Source: Planctomycetota bacterium (GTDB taxonomy: Bacteria > Planctomycetota > UBA1135 > UBA2386). From it: DNA of 64,000 nucleotides. Under the pieces are notes generated by a model. That model worked only from the letters and a program-made list of their open reading frames with translations. It made no database searches and was not told the origin of the DNA. The position numbers were made by a program, and so were the translations under genes. The stretch covers positions 1 to 64,000 of the forward strand of contig JAEUHR010000035.1 in assembly GCA_016794425.1 (NCBI GenBank). Reading direction: 5' to 3'. Positions 52,612 through 61,145 of this stretch are shown piece after piece; position 1 is the stretch's first letter, and each line of letters starts with the position of its first letter.

Positions 52612-54549
52612 ATGCTCGATCCCGTCCGGCGGTGCACTGCACGGCACCTCGTTCCGTTCACCGCTTCGCTGCTGCTGAGCTCTGCGCTGTCGGCGCAGTA
52701 TCTCTACACGCAACAGACCACGCTCGTCACCGGCCCGGTCGTGCGCACCGAGGGCTGCATCCTGGTGGACGTCGACGCCGACGGCGACCTCGACGTCGTG
52801 TTCGCGAACGGCTACGTGCTGTCGACCGCGGGCCAGGCGATCCAGCCGACGCTGCTGATCAACAAGATCGACCAGGGCCTCGGCCTCGTCGACGAGACCG
52901 CGGCGCGGCTGCCGGCGCTCGCGATCCGCGGCACGCTGGCGATCGCACCCGACGTCGACGGCGACGGCGATCCGGACCTGGTGTTCTCGTGCAACGGCAC
53001 CGGCGGCAACCAGCAGCGGCTCTACGTCAACAACGGCGCCGGCGTGTTCACCGACGAGTCGACGACGCGCCTGCCGGGCCTCGTGATCACGGCCGCCGGC
53101 TGCGCCCAGGGCGACGTCGACCAGGACGGCGACCTGGACCTGTTCTTCAACGACGAGCTGAGCAACGGCCAGCTGAAGCTGTTGCTGAACGACGGCGACG
53201 GCGTGTTCACGAACGTCACTGCGACGCACCTCGCGACTGCGCCGAAGACCAACCAGCAGGACATCGTCGTCTGCGACGTCGACAACGACTGGGACCTCGA
53301 CGTGATCAACGGCGGCAAGTCGGCCGGCCAGCAGATCTTCTTCAACGACGGCACCGGCCACTTCCCGACCGTCACGACCGCGCTGCTGCCGGCGGGCACG
53401 TCGCTGACCTACGAGTTCGAGGCGGCCGACCTCGACCACGACGGCGACCAGGACCTGGCGATGCTCAGCTACACGGGCGTCACCGACACGATGCTGCGCA
53501 ACGAACTGGTGCCGAGCGGCACGCTGAGCTTCACGAACGTGACCGGCGCGCTGACCGGCGGCGCCGGTGACGACGACAACGAGTGGGTGTTCGTCGACAG
53601 CGACAACGACGGCGACCTCGACGTGATCAACGGCTCGCTGCAAGCCGCGGCCGAGAAGCTCTACGTCAACAACGGCGCGTTCTCGTTCGCGCGGCAGACC
53701 GGCTTCGCCGGCTTCTCGCCGGTCACCGACAGCACGCTCGACGTCGCGGTCGGCGACCTGAACGGCGACGGCCGCTACGACGTCGTCACCGCGCAGGGCG
53801 AGTCCGGCGTCTACACCAACCGCGCCTACTACGGCAGCGGTCCCGCCGACACGCAGCCGCCGCGCTTCGTGCGCGTCGAGTCGCTGCCGTCGGTGCTGAA
53901 GAACCCGGACGGCCCGTGGGTCGTGCGCGCGGTGCTGCAGGACTCCGTCGTCGACGACGGCGAGACCAGCGTCGCCAGCGCCGTGATGAACTGGTCGATG
54001 CTGCACCGCGGCGGCCTCGTCACCGGCTCGACGCCGATGGAGTTCCTCGGCGGTCTGATGTACCGCGCCGTGCTCGAAGCGCCGCCCGGTGTGATCACCA
54101 ACGGCGCGATCGTCGACTTCACGCTCGTGGCCACCGACGGCTTCGGCAACAGCGCGACTTCGCCGCTGCAGTCGTTCTCGATCTGCGGCCCGCAGCAGTA
54201 CGGCCTCGGCCTCGGCGGCACCAACACGGCGCTGCTGGCCGGCAGCGGCGACTTCCATCTCGGCGGCCTGTTCGTGGTCGACTGGAGCAACGCCGGCCCG
54301 TCGACGACCGGCGCGCTCGGCATCTCGGTGCTGAACCGGTGGTTCCAGGTGATCCCCGAGGGCACGTTGCTGGTCGACCCGTACCTGTTCCTGTTCGTCG
54401 GTCCGATCGGCACCGACCCGACCGGTGCCGGCTCGGCCGTGATCCCGATCCCGAACCTGCCGCTGGCCGGCCTGCCGGTCACGTTCCAGGCCGTGTTCGA
54501 CGTGCCGGTGTCGATGAGCAACGGCCTCGAACTGGTGCTCTGCCCGTAG
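52612..54549 (+). CDS. Secreted FG-GAP/VCBS repeat protein (propeller)
   Basis: This 645-aa exported protein has a signal peptide (ending ALSAQ). Residues about 35-420 contain seven calcium-binding FG-GAP/VCBS motifs: DVDADGDLDVV, DVDGDGDPDLV, DVDQDGDLDLF, DVDNDWDLDVI, DLDHDGDQDLA, DSDNDGDLDVI and DLNGDGRYDVV. This predicts a seven-bladed integrin-like propeller. An Ig-like region (about 425-540) and a C-terminal beta module ending LELVLCP follow. I start at the ATG directly before the signal peptide. A surface adhesion or matrix role is likely but unproven. Confidence 0.87.
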   Translation: MLDPVRRCTARHLVPFTASLLLSSALSAQYLYTQQTTLVTGPVVRTEGCILVDVDADGDLDVVFANGYVLSTAGQAIQPTLLINKIDQGLGLVDETAARLPALAIRGTLAIAPDVDGDGDPDLVFSCNGTGGNQQRLYVNNGAGVFTDESTTRLPGLVITAAGCAQGDVDQDGDLDLFFNDELSNGQLKLLLNDGDGVFTNVTATHLATAPKTNQQDIVVCDVDNDWDLDVINGGKSAGQQIFFNDGTGHFPTVTTALLPAGTSLTYEFEAADLDHDGDQDLAMLSYTGVTDTMLRNELVPSGTLSFTNVTGALTGGAGDDDNEWVFVDSDNDGDLDVINGSLQAAAEKLYVNNGAFSFARQTGFAGFSPVTDSTLDVAVGDLNGDGRYDVVTAQGESGVYTNRAYYGSGPADTQPPRFVRVESLPSVLKNPDGPWVVRAVLQDSVVDDGETSVASAVMNWSMLHRGGLVTGSTPMEFLGGLMYRAVLEAPPGVITNGAIVDFTLVATDGFGNSATSPLQSFSICGPQQYGLGLGGTNTALLAGSGDFHLGGLFVVDWSNAGPSTTGALGISVLNRWFQVIPEGTLLVDPYLFLFVGPIGTDPTGAGSAVIPIPNLPLAGLPVTFQAVFDVPVSMSNGLELVLCP

Positions 54550-54612
54550 CCGCGGACGGGGCCCAGCGGCGCGTGGCGGCGCACCCGTGGGACGGTTAGG
54601 GTCCACCCGCGC

Positions 54613-56298
54613 ATGAAGAGCACGGCGACCCCCATGCAGGCGCTGCGCGACCTCGAACAGGTCCGCGCGCAGTTCGGCCCCGGCTGCGCGGACCAGAAGC
54701 GCGCGCTGCTGCAGCGGCTCGCGCGCGCCGCGCTGCCGAGCGCCGCGGCCGTGCAGCGCCTGCACGAGTGCCTGTGCTTCCTGCGCGCGCACCCCGACGA
54801 CCGAGCACTGCTCGACGCGGTCACGGCGATGCTCGACGGCTTCCACCGCCGCCGCGACCTGCGGCGCCACCGCCGCGCACTGGCCGACACCGGCATCGCC
54901 GGCACGGCGCTGCGGTTCTCGTTCTTCGCCGACACCGCGCGCTGGCTGTCGCAGCGGCTGCCCGGGGCGCTGCGCGTCGTCTGGCGCGACCTCGGCGACC
55001 CGGACCTGCTCGCCGCGCGCCTGCCGCTGCTGGCGACCTGGCCGGAGACGCCGGGCCTCGACGAAGTGAACCTGTCCGCGCGCGACTGGGTGCGGCGGCT
55101 CGCCGGCCCCGACACGACCGACGCCGACTTCCTGATCGCGCGCTGCCAGCAGGTCGGCGCGACGGCAGCGCAGCGCGAGTCGTTCTTCGAGGAGCTCGAC
55201 CTGACGTTCGAACTCGATCTGCAGCCCGACAGCGGCGCCCCGTCGCGCACGCGCGCGCTCGCGGCCGATCGGCCGGTGCAGTTCCAGACCGCGCCGCTGC
55301 GCCGCGAACGGCCGGATCTGCGCGCCGAGCTGCGCCGGCCGGCGCGTGAGGTCGCGGTCGACGAACGCGAGGGCGCGCGGCTGATCGCGCTGGCGCGCGA
55401 GGCGATGGTGCTGCGCCACCGCGACCTCGACGCGTTCGCGTACGGCGATCCGCGCGACGTGCGGCGGTTCGACTGCGGCGCCGGGCTCGAGTTCGCGGTG
55501 ATCGGCATGCAGCCCGAACGGCGCCTGCTGCTCGAGGCGGTCTATGCCTACCTGACGCTGAAGAACGGCGTGCCGATCGGCTACGTGCTGACCAGCGGCC
55601 TGTTCGGCAGCAGCGAGGTCGCCTACAACGTGTTCGACACGTGGCGCGGCGGCGAGGCGGGCCTGGTCTACGGCCGCGTGCTGGCGGTGACGCGGCAGCT
55701 CTACGGCTCCGACACGTTCACGATCTACCCGTACCAGCTCGGCGGCGAAGGCAACCGCGAAGGCCTGCAGTCCGGTTCGTGGTGGTTCTACCAGAAGCTC
55801 GGTTTCCGGGCGCGCGACCCCGAGGTGCTCGCCGTGATGGAACGCGAGCTCCTGCAGATGCAGCGGCAGCCGGGCTACCGCACGCCGATCGCGACGCTGC
55901 AGCGCATCGCCGAACACAACGTCTACTGGTCGGCCGGCCGCGCGCGCGACTGTGTGATCGGCGAGTTCCCGATCGGCACGATCGGGCTCGCCATCACCGA
56001 CCTGCTGGCGCGGCGCTTCGGCCACGACCGCGAACGCGGCGAACGGGTCTGCGCCGCCGAGGCCGCCGCGCTGTGTGGCGTGAAGGGCTGGCAGCGCTGG
56101 CCGCGCGCCGAGGCGCTGTGGTGGCGCCGCTGGGCGCCGCTGGTCCTGCTGCTCGGCGTCGAGACGTGGACCGCAGCCGAACGTCGCGCGCTGGTCGACG
56201 TCGTGCGCAAGAAGGGCGGCCGCCGCGAAGCCGACTACGTGCGCGCGCTCGACGGCCACGCGAAGCTGCGTGCGGCGCTGCGGCGGCTCGCGCGGTAG
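54613..56298 (+). CDS. Unknown protein with an acyltransferase-like segment
   Basis: This 561-aa cytoplasmic protein has a helical, Arg-rich N-terminal half. Residues about 320-430 contain YVLTSGLFGSSEVAYNVFD, TFTIYPYQLGGEGNREGL and SGSWWFYQKLGFRARDP. The last element looks like the end of a GNAT-type acyltransferase (strand, WFYxKLGFRP), so a GNAT relation is plausible. The rest is helical. I do not recognise a named family. The stop codon TAG is part of a TAGGCT box that ends 6 nt before the next gene, a true GNAT. Confidence 0.7.
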   Translation: MKSTATPMQALRDLEQVRAQFGPGCADQKRALLQRLARAALPSAAAVQRLHECLCFLRAHPDDRALLDAVTAMLDGFHRRRDLRRHRRALADTGIAGTALRFSFFADTARWLSQRLPGALRVVWRDLGDPDLLAARLPLLATWPETPGLDEVNLSARDWVRRLAGPDTTDADFLIARCQQVGATAAQRESFFEELDLTFELDLQPDSGAPSRTRALAADRPVQFQTAPLRRERPDLRAELRRPAREVAVDEREGARLIALAREAMVLRHRDLDAFAYGDPRDVRRFDCGAGLEFAVIGMQPERRLLLEAVYAYLTLKNGVPIGYVLTSGLFGSSEVAYNVFDTWRGGEAGLVYGRVLAVTRQLYGSDTFTIYPYQLGGEGNREGLQSGSWWFYQKLGFRARDPEVLAVMERELLQMQRQPGYRTPIATLQRIAEHNVYWSAGRARDCVIGEFPIGTIGLAITDLLARRFGHDRERGERVCAAEAAALCGVKGWQRWPRAEALWWRRWAPLVLLLGVETWTAAERRALVDVVRKKGGRREADYVRALDGHAKLRAALRRLAR

Positions 56299-56307
56299 GC
56301 TCGCGGC

Positions 56308-56772
56308 GTGCCGATCGACGTCCGCATCGACGACCTCTCCTCTCCCGCCGTGCAGGCGCTGGTCGCCGAGCACCTGGCCGGCATGCACGCGAACACGCCG
56401 GCGGGCCACGTGCACGCGATGGCGCTGCAGGCGCTGCGCGCACCGGGCATGACGTTCTGGACCGCGTGGCGCGACGCGGAGTTGTGCGGCTGCGGCGCGC
56501 TGAAGCAGCTCGACGCGCACAGCGGCGAGGTCAAGTCGATGCGCACGCGCGCCGCGTTCCTGCGCCAGGGCATCGGCCAGGCGGTGCTCGACGCGATCGT
56601 GCAGACCGCAGTCGCGCGTGGCTACCGGCAGTTGCTGCTCGAGACCGGCACCGGGCCCGCGTTCGCGGCGGCGCACGCGCTCTACCTGCGCAACGGCTTC
56701 CGCTGGTGCGGCGCGTTCGGCGACTACGAGGCGACCGAGTTCAACGTGTTCCTGCGGCGCGACCTCGGCTGA
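56308..56772 (+). CDS. GNAT-family N-acetyltransferase
   Basis: This 154-aa enzyme starts at GTG. GALKQLDAHSGEVKSMRT leads into the acetyl-CoA loop RQGIGQAVLDAIV (about 89-101), and LLLETGTGPAFAAAHALYLRNGF is the family's closing element. This matches the group with YhfO/PaiA-like small GNATs of unknown substrate. No Shine-Dalgarno site is visible; TAGGCT 6 nt upstream may be a -10 box. It lies 9 nt after a gene with a GNAT-like segment. Confidence 0.85.
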   Translation: MPIDVRIDDLSSPAVQALVAEHLAGMHANTPAGHVHAMALQALRAPGMTFWTAWRDAELCGCGALKQLDAHSGEVKSMRTRAAFLRQGIGQAVLDAIVQTAVARGYRQLLLETGTGPAFAAAHALYLRNGFRWCGAFGDYEATEFNVFLRRDLG

Positions 56773-56786
56773 CCGCGGCCGCGGTC
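56771..56786. terminator. 16-bp perfect palindrome at a convergent junction
   Basis: GACCGCGGCCGCGGTC overlaps the stop of the GNAT gene and lies 14 nt before the convergent methyltransferase stop. Like the palindrome at 42369-42384 it marks a tail-to-tail junction and contains the core GCGGCCGC. It may be a two-way terminator. Confidence 0.35.
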
Positions 56787-56799
56787 GCCGGCGGCCCCG

Positions 56800-57426
56800 C
56801 TACTTCGTCGCATCGAACACCAGCGCCGGCGGTACGTTGCGCCAGATCGGCCCACGCACCCGGAACTCGGTGAAGCGCGCGCGCAGCAGGTTGCGCAGCC
56901 ACCACGACGCCGGGTTCAGCACCGTGTGCGCATACGAGAACGTCCGGAACACGCCGCCTGGCGGCAATGCCGAGTGCACGGTGCGCAAGAGCCGCTGCAC
57001 GACCTCGCGGTCCATCGACACCAACGGCAGGCCAGACACGAACGCGGCCGGGCGCAGCCGCGGCCGGTCGGCCAGCAGCTGGTCGAGGTTCCCGGCGTCG
57101 GCCACCACGAACTCGATGTCCGGATGGCGCCGGCGCAACAGCGCGACGAACTCCTCGTCGAGGTCGACGCCGAGGTAGGCGCTGCCCGGCACGGCGTCGA
57201 GCAGGCCGCGGATGCGCTCGGTGAACGGCCCGGTGCCGGGTCCGAGTTCGACCACGGCGTCGCCCGGTTGCAGGCGAATGCCCGCCAGCATCGCGCGCGC
57301 CAGGTGGCGCGAACTCGGCCAGACCGACGCGATGCCGCCGGGGTCTCGCAGGAACTTGCGCAGGAACAGTGGGCCCGGTGCCGGCGGTGCCGACGTGGGA
57401 TCGGAAGCGGGCGAGGTGGCAGCCAT
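56800..57426 (-). CDS. PmtA-like phospholipid/rRNA-type methyltransferase
   Basis: This 208-aa SAM-dependent enzyme has FLRKFLRDPGGIASVWPSSRHLARAML, the opening of the PmtA phosphatidylethanolamine N-methyltransferase group, then VVELGPGTGPFTERI (SAM motif I), YLGVDLDEEFVALL, FVVADAGNL and FVSGLPLVSM in place of the rRNA dimethylase NxPY motif. A role in making methylated phospholipids is the best guess. GTG 57429 is an alternative start. It is convergent with the GNAT gene and divergent from the lipid-like operon at 57524. Confidence 0.8.
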   Translation of the reverse strand: MAATSPASDPTSAPPAPGPLFLRKFLRDPGGIASVWPSSRHLARAMLAGIRLQPGDAVVELGPGTGPFTERIRGLLDAVPGSAYLGVDLDEEFVALLRRRHPDIEFVVADAGNLDQLLADRPRLRPAAFVSGLPLVSMDREVVQRLLRTVHSALPPGGVFRTFSYAHTVLNPASWWLRNLLRARFTEFRVRGPIWRNVPPALVFDATK

Positions 57427-57523
57427 CACCGGGTTCTACCGAGTCGGTCGACGCGGTCGGCGACCTTCACGAACCTTCAAGCAGCGTTCGCGGCGCCCTC
57501 TCGCAGCGCGCTTCCATGTTCGC

Positions 57524-58090
57524 ATGGTCCTCTCCCTGAACGCCCGGATCGCCGCCGCCGCCGGCGTCCTGCTGCTGGCAGCGCCGATCTGGCTGCCGCT
57601 GGCCCCGTTCATGCTGGTCTGGTGGCGCCGCGACATGCGGCGCGGCCGTGCCGCCGGGCTGCGCGTGCTGGCCGCACACCAGGCCCGTGCCATCGCGGCA
57701 CAGGCCGAGGCGACCATGCCGCGCGCGCCCGAAGGCGGCTGGCGGGTCGTCGCCGAGAACGTCGACCGCTACCTGGCACAGGTCCACTCACCGCGACGGT
57801 GGCGCACGTCCGCTCTGCTGACGCTGCTCGAGTTCGCACCGTGCCTCGCCCTGACGCGGCGTCTGTCGCGCCTCGACGTCGCCCCACGCCGCCACTTCCT
57901 CGACCGCCACCTGACGACGACGAAGGGCTTCCGCGGGATCCCGAGCCTGACCCGCCAGCTCGTGCGCATGGGCTACTACGCCGATGCCGGCATCGCGGCG
58001 TCGCTGGGCTTCCGCACGATGCGCGAACGTCGCAACGCGGCACTCGCGTCGCTGCACGCAGCTGCGACGGCCCGTCGGGCGGTCGGATGA
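57524..58090 (+). CDS. Small membrane-anchored protein coupled to a GMC oxidoreductase
   Basis: This 188-aa protein has one N-terminal membrane segment (IAAAAGVLLLAAPIWLPLAPFMLVWW) and a basic, helical rest. The C-terminal motif (HLTTTKGFRGIPSLTRQLVRMGYYADAGIAASLGF) is strongly conserved in character. I do not recognise the family. It overlaps the start of the GMC oxidoreductase gene (ATGA), so it probably acts as its membrane partner or subunit, comparable with the small subunits that hold other GMC enzymes at the membrane. Confidence 0.7.
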   Translation: MVLSLNARIAAAAGVLLLAAPIWLPLAPFMLVWWRRDMRRGRAAGLRVLAAHQARAIAAQAEATMPRAPEGGWRVVAENVDRYLAQVHSPRRWRTSALLTLLEFAPCLALTRRLSRLDVAPRRHFLDRHLTTTKGFRGIPSLTRQLVRMGYYADAGIAASLGFRTMRERRNAALASLHAAATARRAVG

Positions 58091-59616
58091 TGCGCGAACT
58101 CACGGCAGAGTTCGTGGTGGTCGGCTCCGGCGCCGGCGGCAGCGTCGTCGCGTACCACCTCGCGTCGGCAGGAGCACGCGTGTTGGTCCTCGAGCGCGGT
58201 CCTTGGCTGCATCCCAAGGACCTGTCGCACGACGAGCCGTCGATGATCGCGCAGCTCTACAAGGACGGCGGCGCACAGACCAACAACGACGCGGACATGT
58301 TCGTGCTGCAGGGCAGCTGCGTCGGCGGTTCGACGGTGCTGACCAATGCGGTGTGCTTCCGCATGCCCGAAGACGTGCGGCGGGCGTTCCTGCAGCGCGG
58401 CTTCGTGCTGCCACAGGCCGAACTGCAGCAGAGTTTCGCGCGCGTCGAGTCGGTGCTCGGCGTCGGGCCGCTGCCGCCGGAACTCTGGAACCCGACCACG
58501 GCGCGGCTCGCCGTCGGCCTCGAGAGCGTCGGTGCCACGCCCGGCACGTTTCAGAAGGCCATGCTGCACTGCGTCGGCTGCGGCTACTGCAACGTCGGCT
58601 GCCGCTACGGCCGCAAGCTCGACGCGTCGCAGACGTGGGTGCCGATGGCGGTAGCACGAGGTGCGGTCGTGATGCCCGACACCGAGGTCGTGCGGATCGT
58701 GCACCGGGGTGCGCGCGTGCGACACCTCTTGTGCCGCGATCGGAACACCGGCGAGCCCCTGCGGGTCGTCGCCGATCGCTTCGTGCTCGCGGGCGGCGCG
58801 ATCAACACACCGGAACTGCTGCTGCGATCGGGCTTGCACCACGGCCGCGCCGGGCGCCGCACGTCGTTCAACGCCGGCGCGATCGTGTTCGGCGACTTCG
58901 AGGAACCGCTCGACGGCTTCGACGGCGACCAGATGTGCGTGCACCACATCGGCGAACGGTTCGCGATCGAACAGATCCAGAACCCGCCGGTGTCGCTGGC
59001 GCTGACGCTGCCCGGCTTCCACGGTGAACACGCCGAACGCATGCAGCGCTACCGGCACCTCGCGGCGCTCGGCGTGCTGGTGCCGACGCTGCCCACCGGT
59101 CGCGTGTTCCTCGGCCTCGGCCATCGGCTGCTGCGGCGGTGGTTCGACCACGCCGACCTGCGCTTCCGGATGTCGCCGTTCGAGTTGTCGGCGTTCCGCG
59201 ACGGCTGCCGCACGGCCGCGCTGGCGTTGCTGGCAGCCGGCGCCCACCGGGTCCACGTGCCGTGCGCCGCGAACCTCCGCATCGAGCGCCCCGAACACGT
59301 CGATCGCATCGACGAGGCGATGCGCGAACAGAGCGACCTGGTCGGGTTCGGCAGTTCGCACCCGCAGGGCGGCGCCTGCGTCGGCAGCGATGCGGCAGAG
59401 GACGTCGTCGATCCGGACTTCCGCGTGCGCGGCCTGCGCAACCTGTTCGTCGCCGATGCGAGCCTGTTCCCGCAGAGCGTGCGCGTCAATCCGATGCTGT
59501 CGATCATGGCCGTCGCCGACTACGCCGTGCGGGCGATCGGCGGCGTGCGACCGCCGCAGTTGATCGAGGAGGGCCCGGCCCACGCGGCACGACTGCAGAA
59601 GGGCGGCGCGGCATGA
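58087..59616 (+). CDS. GMC-family FAD oxidoreductase with four-cysteine motif
   Basis: This 509-aa flavoenzyme has the N-terminal FAD fold VVVGSGAGGSVVAYHLA (GxGxxG at 13-18), the ERGPW element (36-40), GSCVGGSTVLTNAV, and a C-terminal SSHPQGGACVG and VNPMLSIMAVADYA that hold the catalytic His/Asn of the GMC type. The segment CVGCGYCNVGC has cysteines C162, C165, C168 and C172, as in long-chain alcohol oxidase relatives, possibly a metal or Fe-S site. Oxidation of a lipid or long-chain alcohol is the likely reaction. Start and stop both overlap the neighbouring genes. Confidence 0.87.
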   Translation: MMRELTAEFVVVGSGAGGSVVAYHLASAGARVLVLERGPWLHPKDLSHDEPSMIAQLYKDGGAQTNNDADMFVLQGSCVGGSTVLTNAVCFRMPEDVRRAFLQRGFVLPQAELQQSFARVESVLGVGPLPPELWNPTTARLAVGLESVGATPGTFQKAMLHCVGCGYCNVGCRYGRKLDASQTWVPMAVARGAVVMPDTEVVRIVHRGARVRHLLCRDRNTGEPLRVVADRFVLAGGAINTPELLLRSGLHHGRAGRRTSFNAGAIVFGDFEEPLDGFDGDQMCVHHIGERFAIEQIQNPPVSLALTLPGFHGEHAERMQRYRHLAALGVLVPTLPTGRVFLGLGHRLLRRWFDHADLRFRMSPFELSAFRDGCRTAALALLAAGAHRVHVPCAANLRIERPEHVDRIDEAMREQSDLVGFGSSHPQGGACVGSDAAEDVVDPDFRVRGLRNLFVADASLFPQSVRVNPMLSIMAVADYAVRAIGGVRPPQLIEEGPAHAARLQKGGAA

Positions 59617-61127
59617 GGCTCGTCGGCCAGATGGCGGCGCGGCTCGCCCGGCGCCGGCTCGCGACGCTGCGCCGCCACGCCGGGTCGCCCGGCGAGCCGC
59701 AGCAGGAGCTGTTGCTGCGGCTGATGGACCGCATGGCCCGCACCGCGTTCGGCCGCCAGCACGGCCTGGCCGGCGTTCGCACGCCGGGCGACCTCGCGGC
59801 TGCCGTGCCGCTGCAGGACTACGCGAGCATGGCACCATGGTGGGAACGCGCACGCCGCGGCGAGCCCGACGTCACCTGGCCGGGGCCGGTCCGCTTCTGG
59901 GCGATTTCCTCGGGCACGACCGCCGGCGAGAAGTACCTGCCGGTCACCGGCGCGACGATCGCCAGCAGCCGACGCGGCGGGTTCGATGCGCTGGTGCCGC
60001 ATCTGGCCGCCGGCGGCGGCGACCTGTTCGACGGCAAACTGCTGTTCCTCGGTGGATCGACCGCGCTGCGCCGCGACGGACCGGTGTTCGTCGGCGACAA
60101 CACCGGCATCATGGCGCTGCACGTGCCGCGCTGTCTCTCGTCCTGGCACACGCCGCACGCCAGCATCCGCGCGATACCCGACTGGGAGGCCAAGATCGCG
60201 GCGGCGGCGGCGCAGACCGCCGCCGAAGACCTCCGGCTGCTGGCGGGCGTGCCGTCGTGGATCGTGATGTTCGGTGAGGCGGTGCTCGCGCACTGCCGCG
60301 CCCAGGGCCGCGACGTCACGACACTGGCCGAGGTCTGGCCGAACCTGCGGCTGTTCGTGCACGGCGGCGTGACGTTCGCGCCGTACCGGACGCGCGTGCT
60401 GGAACTCGTCGGCCAGGACCTGCGCTGCACCGACACCTACTCGGCGTCCGAGGGCGGCATGCTGGCCGTGCAGGACACGCGCGACGATCCGGCGATGCTG
60501 CCGCTGCTCGACCGCGGCGCGTTCTTCGAGTTCGTGCCGCTCGACGAACTCGGCGCCGCGTCGCCGCGCCGGTTCGCCGCCGATCGGATCGAACCGGGCG
60601 TCGACTACGCGGTGGCGGTCACGACCGACGCCGGCATCGTCTCCTACCTGCTCGGCGACGTCGTCCGGTTCACGCAGCGCGACCCCCTGCGGCTCGTGTT
60701 CGCGGGCCGCACGGCCCAGTCCCTGAACGCGTTCGGCGAACACGTCAGCGGCGGCGAACTCGAACGCGGCGTCGCCGCGGCCGCCAGCGCCACCGAAGCC
60801 GTCGTCAGCGAGTTCGCGGTGACGGTGTCGTACCCCACTGCGGACGAGCCGATGGGCTGCCACTGCTACCTGATCGAGTTCCACCGCGAACCCAGCGACC
60901 TGCACCTGTTCGCCCGGCTGCTCGACGAGTCGCTGCGCCGCGGCAACGAGGACTACGCGACGCACCGCAGCTACGGCCTGCGCGCACCGGTCGTCGAGGC
61001 CGTGCCGCCGGGGCTGTTCACGGCCTGGCTGCGTCGCCACGGCAAGCTCGGCGGACAGCACAAGATGCCGCGCGTGCTCGACGCCGACGGTGCCCGCGAG
61101 CTGCGCGGGATCGCGCTGCTGCCGTGA
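59613..61127 (+). CDS. GH3-family acyl-adenylating enzyme
   Basis: This 504-aa protein has the GH3 layout known from plant auxin-amino-acid synthetases and bacterial relatives: FWAISSGTTAGEKYLPVT (ATP site), VHGGVTFAPYR, DTYSASEGG (the adenylate-binding YxASEG), VDYAVAVTTDAGIVSYLLGDVVRF and a C-terminal GGQHKMPR. Such enzymes activate a carboxylate with ATP and join it to an amine or amino acid. The ATGA overlap with the GMC gene suggests that the acid produced by oxidation is the one activated, but this is inference. Confidence 0.87.
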   Translation: MRLVGQMAARLARRRLATLRRHAGSPGEPQQELLLRLMDRMARTAFGRQHGLAGVRTPGDLAAAVPLQDYASMAPWWERARRGEPDVTWPGPVRFWAISSGTTAGEKYLPVTGATIASSRRGGFDALVPHLAAGGGDLFDGKLLFLGGSTALRRDGPVFVGDNTGIMALHVPRCLSSWHTPHASIRAIPDWEAKIAAAAAQTAAEDLRLLAGVPSWIVMFGEAVLAHCRAQGRDVTTLAEVWPNLRLFVHGGVTFAPYRTRVLELVGQDLRCTDTYSASEGGMLAVQDTRDDPAMLPLLDRGAFFEFVPLDELGAASPRRFAADRIEPGVDYAVAVTTDAGIVSYLLGDVVRFTQRDPLRLVFAGRTAQSLNAFGEHVSGGELERGVAAAASATEAVVSEFAVTVSYPTADEPMGCHCYLIEFHREPSDLHLFARLLDESLRRGNEDYATHRSYGLRAPVVEAVPPGLFTAWLRRHGKLGGQHKMPRVLDADGARELRGIALLP

Positions 61128-61145
61128 GCGCCGGGCTCGCGCTCA
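61125..61145. terminator. Short hairpin formed by two convergent stop codons
   Basis: TGAGCG (61125-61130) pairs with CGCTCA (61140-61145) around nine bases. Each arm contains the stop codon of one of the two convergent genes. It is short and has no U-tract, so only a weak bidirectional terminator can be suggested. Confidence 0.25.

Noticed and set aside
52552..56676. A minus-strand open frame of about 1,370 codons
   Set aside because: It lies antisense to the FG-GAP gene and its neighbours and has low-complexity Arg/Ala/Val/Gln content with no domain pattern.
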